From RGIG6353 sp964558655 (GTDB taxonomy: Bacteria; Bacillota; Clostridia; Oscillospirales; SIG627), in the NCBI GenBank assembly GCA_964558655.1, contig CAZLEX010000009.1:1-54816 (forward strand): a stretch of 54,816 bases of DNA. The letters run 5' to 3'. The notes beneath the pieces are model-generated. The model saw only the letters and a list, made by a program, of their open reading frames with translations, had not been told where the DNA came from and ran no database searches. Positions 16,882 through 22,843 of the stretch are shown one piece after another. A program made the translations under genes and the position numbers. Each line of letters begins with the position of its first letter. The first letter of the stretch is position 1.

Positions 16882-18666
16882 TCACTCCTCCTTATTAATG
16901 TAATTTTTAGCTTGAGTAGTAAATAAGTTAAAATATTTTCCTCTCTTTTGAATAAGGTCATCATGGCTTCCGCTTTCTAAGACTTGCCCGTTTTCCAGAT
17001 AAAATATTTCATCTGTTAATACGCACATAGAAAGTCTGTGAGTAATTACAATCATAGAGCGATTTGCCGATTCATTTATCAATGCATTGATAATTTGATT
17101 TTCTACCATGGGATCAAGTGCAGCTGACGGTTCATCAAGAATCATGATAGGAGCATCCTTGCTTAATGCACGGGCAATACATAAACGCTGCGCTTCTCCT
17201 CCGGAAAGGACAATTCCGTTCTCATCAAATTGTCTTGAAATCATTCGGTTCAAATCGGCATTGTTATTAAATTTGTCAAGGCCCACTTTTTTTAACAGCT
17301 CTCCGGTTTGCTTTTTGGGGGAATTAAACCAAATATTCTCTTGCAGAGGAACGCTGTATATGTTGTAATTCTGGAATATTGATGTGAAACAGCTTCTTAG
17401 TGAATCAATCGGGATTTCTTTGAGGTTTTGACCGTTTAGAAAAATTGCTCCTTCGGTGGGATCATATAAACGAAGAATCAACTTTATTATTGTGGTTTTC
17501 CCGGCTCCGTTTTCACCGACTAAGGCAACACGCTTTTTAGAATCGATGGTAAAGGAAAGGTGTCGTAAAGTCCAGTTATCGTTCGACGGATATTTAAAAG
17601 ACACATCTTTGAATTCTATAACATAATCATTGTTTTTCAAAAGAGAAGCGACGACAGAACTTTGTTCTTTGTCATTGTCTTGTTTTTTCTCTATGCACGG
17701 GGTGTATTCCACAATTTTTTTATAGTCATCTGCATATCGGGAATTTTGAATTAATTTGGGGAACTGGATTACAAGCGAAAGCAATTGACCGGATAAACTT
17801 TGAACACCTTCTATGGAAGAAACAAATTCTCCCAATGTTAAATTACCTTTGTTAGTCAATACCGTTGATACCATCATGGAAACAGCTAAAAGCACGGTCG
17901 AGGTTGCAACTTCCAAAAAACCTACGGAAACATATTTTTTTAAATGCTTTTTTTGAAGGTTGAATAATTTTGCACTTACATTGAGATATTTCTCTTTCAC
18001 ATAGTCGATAACATTGAATAATCTGTCTTCCATTTGAACACTTGAAGAAAAACATGCATTTTTAATATATCCTTCTTCGCGATTAATTCGTGTATTATCG
18101 TGATTGAATTTATAATCAAGTTTATTTTGCCTAACAATGACAAAATAAGAAACTATTGTTTCCGCAACGGCAAGTAAGCAAAACCACCAAGAATAATTTG
18201 CTATAACGGTACAGACGGCGACAAGCGTCACAATGTTGGAAAGTACAGCTATCGACGAACCGACTAAAGTTGAAACTTGTTGTTCTCCGGAACGCAAAGC
18301 ACGCGAATAAGCGTCATAATATTCGGGAATATCAAAACATTGAAAATCTAATTTTTGACTCGCAGACATTCTTTCAAGTGCCATTCCGTTAGAAACTTTT
18401 TTTGACAAAAGAGTGAATGAATAATTCGTCCATTGAAAATAACCTTTGACAAACAGGTTTATTGCAAGATAAATTAAGATTACAAAAATACTGTAATTGA
18501 AATTTTTTTGTTCTACAGCATCGACCACATATTTTATTCCGAGAACATTTACTATAGACGACAAAGCTTGAACAAAGGCACTCAAAAAAATCAACGGAAT
18601 ATATGCAAAAGCGTATTTTTTTATGTAGCCATACAAAAACAGATTATTTTTTATTGCTTTTTTCAT
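16882..18666 (-). CDS. ABC transporter, fused membrane and ATPase domains (peptide exporter)
   Basis: A 594-aa half-transporter expected to export the modified peptide. About 330 residues of a type I exporter membrane domain with roughly six hydrophobic segments are followed by the ATPase: GENGAGKTT (384-392), LSGGEAQR (487-494) and IMILDEPSAALD. There is no N-terminal C39 peptidase domain, so leader cleavage is not explained by this protein. The ATG at 18666 overlaps the 3' end of the maturase gene by 23 bp and its ribosome site GGAGGAG lies inside that gene, indicating translational coupling. It may also provide self-protection. Confidence 0.9.
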   Translation of the reverse strand: MKKAIKNNLFLYGYIKKYAFAYIPLIFLSAFVQALSSIVNVLGIKYVVDAVEQKNFNYSIFVILIYLAINLFVKGYFQWTNYSFTLLSKKVSNGMALERMSASQKLDFQCFDIPEYYDAYSRALRSGEQQVSTLVGSSIAVLSNIVTLVAVCTVIANYSWWFCLLAVAETIVSYFVIVRQNKLDYKFNHDNTRINREEGYIKNACFSSSVQMEDRLFNVIDYVKEKYLNVSAKLFNLQKKHLKKYVSVGFLEVATSTVLLAVSMMVSTVLTNKGNLTLGEFVSSIEGVQSLSGQLLSLVIQFPKLIQNSRYADDYKKIVEYTPCIEKKQDNDKEQSSVVASLLKNNDYVIEFKDVSFKYPSNDNWTLRHLSFTIDSKKRVALVGENGAGKTTIIKLILRLYDPTEGAIFLNGQNLKEIPIDSLRSCFTSIFQNYNIYSVPLQENIWFNSPKKQTGELLKKVGLDKFNNNADLNRMISRQFDENGIVLSGGEAQRLCIARALSKDAPIMILDEPSAALDPMVENQIINALINESANRSMIVITHRLSMCVLTDEIFYLENGQVLESGSHDDLIQKRGKYFNLFTTQAKNYINKEE

Positions 18667-19978
18667 ATATGTACTCCTCCAAAAAAGATTTGTTGAAGCT
18701 CCTTAAAGGATTACAAACGACTTGATTCGTGATTAACCATTGAGCAGGACATAGCCCCCCGCAACAGTTGGGATAATCCTTACACTCATAACATTTTTGA
18801 TCTATTAAATGTTGAGGGTTCGGATGAAGCCACTGCATATGTTTATAATAATCAATTTCAAAAACGCCGTTTTTAATTGTACCTATATTGTTCCATTTTT
18901 CATCATCGAGAAATTCCGTACATTTGCGTATAGTTCCGTCAGTGTCAACTACAAGTGCATAATTCATTCTTGCATAGCAAGCAGAGGCGGTGGGAGAGAG
19001 ATTTGTCATATATCTTTCTATGCTTAAATTATTCTCTTTTAAAAGATCAATGATATATTCCAAAGCATAGGCTTCGGCTTCGGCATTGACAGGAATAAAT
19101 TCTTTTTCAAATTCGGGAGTAGGATTGATTCTGATAGCATATACCGAAAATCTGTCGTCAAAGTCTCGCTTTATCATTTTGATAAATTCAGGCAGTCCTT
19201 CAAGCATATCGGCGTGATAATTGATTCTTATGGTTATCGCTAAGTTAGGATTTTCGATAGTTTTGATATTTAAAAGATTTTTATAAATCTTTTCCCAAGT
19301 GGGTTCTCCGTTCTTCAAAATACGCAAATTGTCATGGTATTTTGCACAACCGTCAACTGTAATTTGATAGGAGAAAAGATTAAGAGACAATAATTTTTCC
19401 GTTCTCTCTTTTGTCAGTAAATAACCGTTCGTTGTCATACTCATATTGAAAATAATATCATTGGCATCGCAATATTCTTTAAGTTGTGCCGACACATAAA
19501 CAATAGTATTGTAACACAACATAGGCTCACCGCCAAACCATTCCAATTGCAAATATGTAATGCTTTTGTTATCATATAAATATTTTTTTGCGGCAGATAT
19601 AAGATTCTCTGCCATTTCGGTTGTCATGTTGACATTTTTCTTTGTTTCATAGCAATATTTACATCTGAAATTACATTCCCGCGTCGGAAGAATAATGAGT
19701 CTTAACTTATCTTTGTTGTTGCTGAGCATAGACGCGATTATATCGTTGGCAACAACAGTCTCATTAATATCGTTTTCGACAGCAATTCCGGTGTCAATTA
19801 ACCGTTTGTCTACAGATGATTCTTCAAGTGGCTCCTTGTTGAGCCGATTAATTTGATTTATTAAATTTTCATCGTATATTGAACACTTTAGACCGGTTAA
19901 TGAGTTGTAAACATTTATTTTTTCTTTATTTTCGAAAAGAAAATTATACATTGAAATTTTGTATCTTTTTGGCATCAC
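18644..19978 (-). CDS. Radical SAM/SPASM peptide maturase
   Basis: A 444-aa radical SAM enzyme with three parts. An N-terminal region of about 90 residues (KISMYNFLF, INVYNSLTG) resembles the leader-recognition part of other peptide maturases. The radical SAM core has Cys102, Cys106 and Cys109 in ECNFRCKYC and EWFGGEPML. The C-terminal SPASM domain has Cys334, Cys353, Cys396, Cys399, Cys405, Cys406, Cys410 and Cys422 for auxiliary iron-sulfur clusters. This layout is that of sactipeptide and ranthipeptide thioether synthases. The start is GTG 19978 or ATG 19975; no strong ribosome site precedes either. It lies 58 bp after the Cys-rich precursor gene. Confidence 0.9.
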   Translation of the reverse strand: MMPKRYKISMYNFLFENKEKINVYNSLTGLKCSIYDENLINQINRLNKEPLEESSVDKRLIDTGIAVENDINETVVANDIIASMLSNNKDKLRLIILPTRECNFRCKYCYETKKNVNMTTEMAENLISAAKKYLYDNKSITYLQLEWFGGEPMLCYNTIVYVSAQLKEYCDANDIIFNMSMTTNGYLLTKERTEKLLSLNLFSYQITVDGCAKYHDNLRILKNGEPTWEKIYKNLLNIKTIENPNLAITIRINYHADMLEGLPEFIKMIKRDFDDRFSVYAIRINPTPEFEKEFIPVNAEAEAYALEYIIDLLKENNLSIERYMTNLSPTASACYARMNYALVVDTDGTIRKCTEFLDDEKWNNIGTIKNGVFEIDYYKHMQWLHPNPQHLIDQKCYECKDYPNCCGGLCPAQWLITNQVVCNPLRSFNKSFLEEYIYEKSNKK

Positions 19979-20004
19979 AATATACCGTCCATCTATTCAA
20001 TTGC

Positions 20005-20242
20005 AAAAGGGATTTTGATTGGTGAAAAATCAGATATCAGCTACAACCGCACCGAGCAGTTCCGTTTACGGTGCAACCGGAACAACCGCACTGTGCGACA
20101 GTATTACATACGGAACATCCGCATTGAGAGACCGTGTTGCACACGGTGTTTCTGCTTGAACTTGCAGTTACTATATCAGAAAAATCAAAAATATCCATAT
20201 ATCAATCCCTCCAAAAGACAGTTATCAACCAAAATCCCTTTT
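20005..20242. repeat. 13-bp perfect inverted repeat bracketing the precursor gene
   Basis: AAAAGGGATTTTG at 20005-20017 and its exact complement CAAAATCCCTTTT at 20230-20242. One arm lies at the very 5' end of the transcript, 3-4 nt after the predicted start, and the other between the precursor stop and the maturase start. In RNA the arms could pair and enclose the precursor coding region in a loop of about 212 nt. Confidence 0.7.
20037..20198 (-). CDS. Cysteine-rich RiPP precursor peptide (53 aa)
   Basis: A 53-codon gene with the strong ribosome site GGAGGG about 8 nt before ATG 20198 and a consensus promoter upstream. The N-terminal part, MDIFDFSDIVTASSSR, is short, acidic and free of cysteine, and would be the leader. 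The rest has nine Cys (20, 26, 28, 31, 37, 39, 42, 50, 52) in three imperfect 11-residue repeats: NTVSQCGCSVC, NTVAQCGCSGC and TVNGTARCGCS. It ends in Ser53. It stands first in the operon, 58 bp before the radical SAM gene. The Cys-x-Cys spacing and Thr/Asn neighbours fit a sactipeptide or ranthipeptide substrate; the number and type of crosslinks cannot be predicted. A 103-codon reading frame on the opposite strand has no support. Confidence 0.85.
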   Translation of the reverse strand: MDIFDFSDIVTASSSRNTVCNTVSQCGCSVCNTVAQCGCSGCTVNGTARCGCS

Positions 20243-20252
20243 TACTGTAAAT

Positions 20253-20281
20253 ATTGTACAACGATTTGCATGTTCTGTCAA
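20253..20281 (-). promoter_or_regulatory. Promoter of the RiPP operon
   Basis: Minus-strand TTGACA (20276-20281), 17-bp spacer, TACAAT (20253-20258). The start is near 20246, so the leader is about 48 nt. It is divergent from the pncB promoter 42 bp away. Confidence 0.85.
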
Positions 20282-20322
20282 TGTATTTTGGCGAATGTTG
20301 CAATGATTTTTAAAAAGCGGTA

Positions 20323-20351
20323 TTGAAAAAAAGCGTGCTGTATGTTAAAAT
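20323..20351 (+). promoter_or_regulatory. Promoter of pncB
   Basis: TTGAAA (20323-20328), 17-bp spacer, TAAAAT (20346-20351), about 33 bp before the start codon's expected leader. It is divergent from the RiPP promoter. Confidence 0.7.
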
Positions 20352-20390
20352 AATTAAAAATTTTAATCTTAAATCAAACGGGGACAAGTT

Positions 20391-21821
20391 ATGAAAGAAC
20401 AAAATTACACGCTTCTCTGCGATTATTATGAGCTTACCATGTCCAACGGATATTTCCTTTCCGGAAAAGGAGACGAAATCGTTTATTTCGATGTATTTTT
20501 CAGGGAAATTCCCGACGGCGGAGGATTTGCCGTTGCCGCAGGACTTGAGCAGGTAATAGAATATATAAAAAATCTGAAATTCACCGAAGAAGATCTTGAG
20601 TATTTGCGTGGCAAGAAGATATTTGCCGAAGAATTTCTTTCCTATCTCAAAACATTTAGATTTACGGGGGATATTTGGGCAATTCCCGAAGGCACGCCGA
20701 TATTTCCGGGAGAGCCGATTCTCACGGTAAGGGCAAAAGCACTTGAAGCACAGTTTATCGAGACATATCTGCTTCTTGCCGTCAATCATCAGTCGCTCAT
20801 TGCGACAAAAGCCAATCGCGTTGTGCGTGCGGCAGACGGCAGACCTGTTGCCGAATTCGGTTCACGCAGGGCACAGGGAGCGTCGGGAGCGATACTCGGA
20901 GCGAGAGCTGCATACATCGGAGGGTGTGCGGCAACCGCCTGCACCGCATCCGACAGGGATTATTCGATTCCCGCAACGGGAACAATGGCACATTCATGGG
21001 TTCAGATGTTTGACGATGAGTATACCGCGTTCAAGACATATTGCGAGCTGTATCCGGATAACGCCACGCTCCTTGTCGACACTTACGACACTCTTCACAG
21101 CGGTGTTCCCAACGCCGTAAAAGTGTTTACCGAATTGGGAATTGAAAACTGTGCTATTCGTCTGGATTCGGGAGACATTGCGTATCTTACGAAAAAGGCA
21201 CGCAAAATTCTCGATGCGGCCGGGCTTGAACGCTGTAAAATCGTTGTTTCGAATTCGCTTGACGAAAACATAATAAGAGACATTCTTCAGCAGGGAGCCA
21301 AAATCGATTCTTTCGGTGTCGGAGAAAGACTGATAACGGCGAAAAGTTCGCCTGTGTTCGGCGGTGTGTACAAGCTTGTAGCTAAAGAAGAAGGAGGAAA
21401 AATCCTTCCCAAAATAAAGATAAGCGAAAATCCCGAAAAAATCACCAACCCACACTTCAAAAAAGTGTACAGAATTTTTTCTTCGGAAACGGGGCAGGCA
21501 ATCGCAGATCTCATGTGCGTTTGGGACGAGACAATATGTCAAGGTGAACCGATTGAACTTTTCGATCCGCAGAACACATGGAAACGCAAAACCGTGACCG
21601 ATTACACCGCACGGGAGCTTCAGGTACCCGTGTTTTTGAGGGGCGAGTGTGTTTATACTTCTCCCGCAATTTCCGTTATCCGAGATTATTGCAGAAAAGA
21701 AGTCGAAAATCTCTGGGAAGAGGTAAAGCGGTTTGAAAATCCTCACCGCTATTATGTCGACCTTTCTCAAAAACTTTGGGATATAAAGCAAAATCTTCTG
21801 CGTGAAAAGGGAAATTCCTAA
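20391..21821 (+). CDS. pncB: Nicotinate phosphoribosyltransferase
   Basis: First enzyme of NAD salvage from nicotinate (Preiss-Handler route): nicotinate plus PRPP gives nicotinate mononucleotide, with ATP hydrolysis. The 476-aa protein opens with LLCDYYELTMSNGYF, the characteristic N-terminus, followed by VAAGLEQVIEYI. EFGSRRAQGASGAILGARA and IRLDSGDIAYLTKKARKILD are the PRPP and phosphate-site regions. The length is usual for the long bacterial type. It has its own promoter and terminator and so is a single-gene unit. It marks the first chromosome-like gene to the right of the AT-rich RiPP operon. Confidence 0.95.
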   Translation: MKEQNYTLLCDYYELTMSNGYFLSGKGDEIVYFDVFFREIPDGGGFAVAAGLEQVIEYIKNLKFTEEDLEYLRGKKIFAEEFLSYLKTFRFTGDIWAIPEGTPIFPGEPILTVRAKALEAQFIETYLLLAVNHQSLIATKANRVVRAADGRPVAEFGSRRAQGASGAILGARAAYIGGCAATACTASDRDYSIPATGTMAHSWVQMFDDEYTAFKTYCELYPDNATLLVDTYDTLHSGVPNAVKVFTELGIENCAIRLDSGDIAYLTKKARKILDAAGLERCKIVVSNSLDENIIRDILQQGAKIDSFGVGERLITAKSSPVFGGVYKLVAKEEGGKILPKIKISENPEKITNPHFKKVYRIFSSETGQAIADLMCVWDETICQGEPIELFDPQNTWKRKTVTDYTARELQVPVFLRGECVYTSPAISVIRDYCRKEVENLWEEVKRFENPHRYYVDLSQKLWDIKQNLLREKGNS

Positions 21822-21868
21822 AAAAATTCCGTGACGGTCAGTTTGCCGTCACGGATTTATTTTTCTTT
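21821..21868. terminator. Terminator shared by pncB and the convergent AraC gene
   Basis: CCGTGACGG / CCGTCACGG (21829-21837, 21846-21854) with an A6 run on the left and T-rich sequence on the right. The TGA stop of the minus-strand AraC gene (21838-21840) lies in the loop. Confidence 0.85.
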
Positions 21869-22719
21869 CTGTATTCGGTGGGGGACATTTTCATTTTACG
21901 AAAAAATAACCGTGTAAAATAGCCTATATTTTCAAAACCGGATTCGAGGGCTATTGATGTCACGCTGTCGGAAGAGGTACGCAATTTTTCTGCCGCTGAA
22001 TTTATCCTCACATCGTTTATATAACAAATTGGCGTTTTTCCGGTATGCGTTTTGAAAAATGTGCAAAAATATCTTTCGGAAAGTTTGCACAGCGAAGCAA
22101 GTTCGGCGAGGGTTATGGTACGGTTGTAATTTTTTTCAATGTATGAAATTGCCGTTCGTATTCTGCCTATATCGTAATTTTCACTTTCGGGAATTTTGAA
22201 AAGATGATTTTTATAGAGAAGTACGAGAAGAGAAAGGAACAGATAAGTCGTTTCCATGCGGGAGTGACGGTCGGGCGAAGAGTTGAGAGAGATAATTCTT
22301 TTGATAATTTCCGACAGCTCTTTCCATACGCCGTCTTCCTTTTGCACGCAGTCGAAAAAGGCTATCTTCCGTTCGGTGAGCGGATCGGTTATCTTTTCCT
22401 GAATATCGTTTTTTTCGGAAAATGAGAAGAGAGAGGGAAAACAGAGTATTGCGTCGTATACGATGTGTCCTTCGCATCCCGATGTTATCGAATGAAGCAT
22501 TTCGGGAGAGACGAAAAAAATATCTCCCGCTTTCGCATTGTATTCACGCCCTTCGATATTGACGAGAAAACTGCCTTCGTGTAAGAAAAGTATCTCTATT
22601 TCCGGGTGCCAGTGGTACATGACGCAGACGGCTTCGTTTGTAATATCGAAGTGCAGGAGTTCAAAAGGATAATTCTTTGTTCCGCGTGAGGCGTGTTCCC
22701 GTATGCCGATTGTTTTCAT
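21838..22719 (-). CDS. AraC-family regulator, divergent from GH31
   Basis: A 293-aa regulator. The N-terminal cupin domain has VMYHWHPEIEILFLHEGSF and GDIFFVSPEMLHSI, typical of sugar-sensing AraC proteins. The C-terminal domain has two helix-turn-helix units, LAELASLCKLSERYFCTFF and ALESGFENIGYFTRLFF, then MSPTEYRKK. The ATG at 22719 has GGAG upstream. It is divergent from the GH31 gene, whose promoter has a good -10 but a poor -35 and carries two direct repeats at 22739-22770; these are the likely binding sites. Its coding 3' end runs into the pncB terminator. Role inferred: activator of the GH31 gene. Confidence 0.9.
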   Translation of the reverse strand: MKTIGIREHASRGTKNYPFELLHFDITNEAVCVMYHWHPEIEILFLHEGSFLVNIEGREYNAKAGDIFFVSPEMLHSITSGCEGHIVYDAILCFPSLFSFSEKNDIQEKITDPLTERKIAFFDCVQKEDGVWKELSEIIKRIISLNSSPDRHSRMETTYLFLSLLVLLYKNHLFKIPESENYDIGRIRTAISYIEKNYNRTITLAELASLCKLSERYFCTFFKTHTGKTPICYINDVRINSAAEKLRTSSDSVTSIALESGFENIGYFTRLFFRKMKMSPTEYRKKNKSVTAN

Positions 22720-22738
22720 ATTTATCTCCGAAAATGAA

Positions 22739-22770
22739 TATTGTGTAATAAAATTCGATTATTGTGCAAG
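22739..22770 (+). promoter_or_regulatory. Direct-repeat operator, AraC type
   Basis: TATTGTGTAA (22739-22748) and TATTGTGCAA (22760-22769) match at 9 of 10 positions and start 21 bp apart, two helical turns. The second copy overlaps the -35 position of the GH31 promoter. This is the known arrangement of AraC activator half-sites. Confidence 0.6.
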
Positions 22771-22796
22771 CAATAAGGGAAATATAGGAGTATAAT
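22768..22796 (+). promoter_or_regulatory. Promoter of the GH31 gene
   Basis: TATAAT at 22791-22796 preceded, 17 bp upstream, by the nonconsensus AAGCAA (22768-22773). A weak -35 that overlaps the operator suggests activation by the divergent AraC protein. Confidence 0.6.
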
Positions 22797-22843
22797 GCAA
22801 TTGTACTAAATAAAAACACTTTTGTCAACAGGAGGAGACAAAT

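Noticed and set aside
20015..20326. 103-codon plus-strand reading frame opposite the precursor gene
   Set aside because: It has no ribosome site and covers the minus-strand precursor, its promoter and part of the pncB promoter. The minus-strand gene explains the Cys codons and operon position better.
20994..21791. 265-codon minus-strand frame inside pncB
   Set aside because: It is an antisense shadow; pncB is well conserved over the same span.
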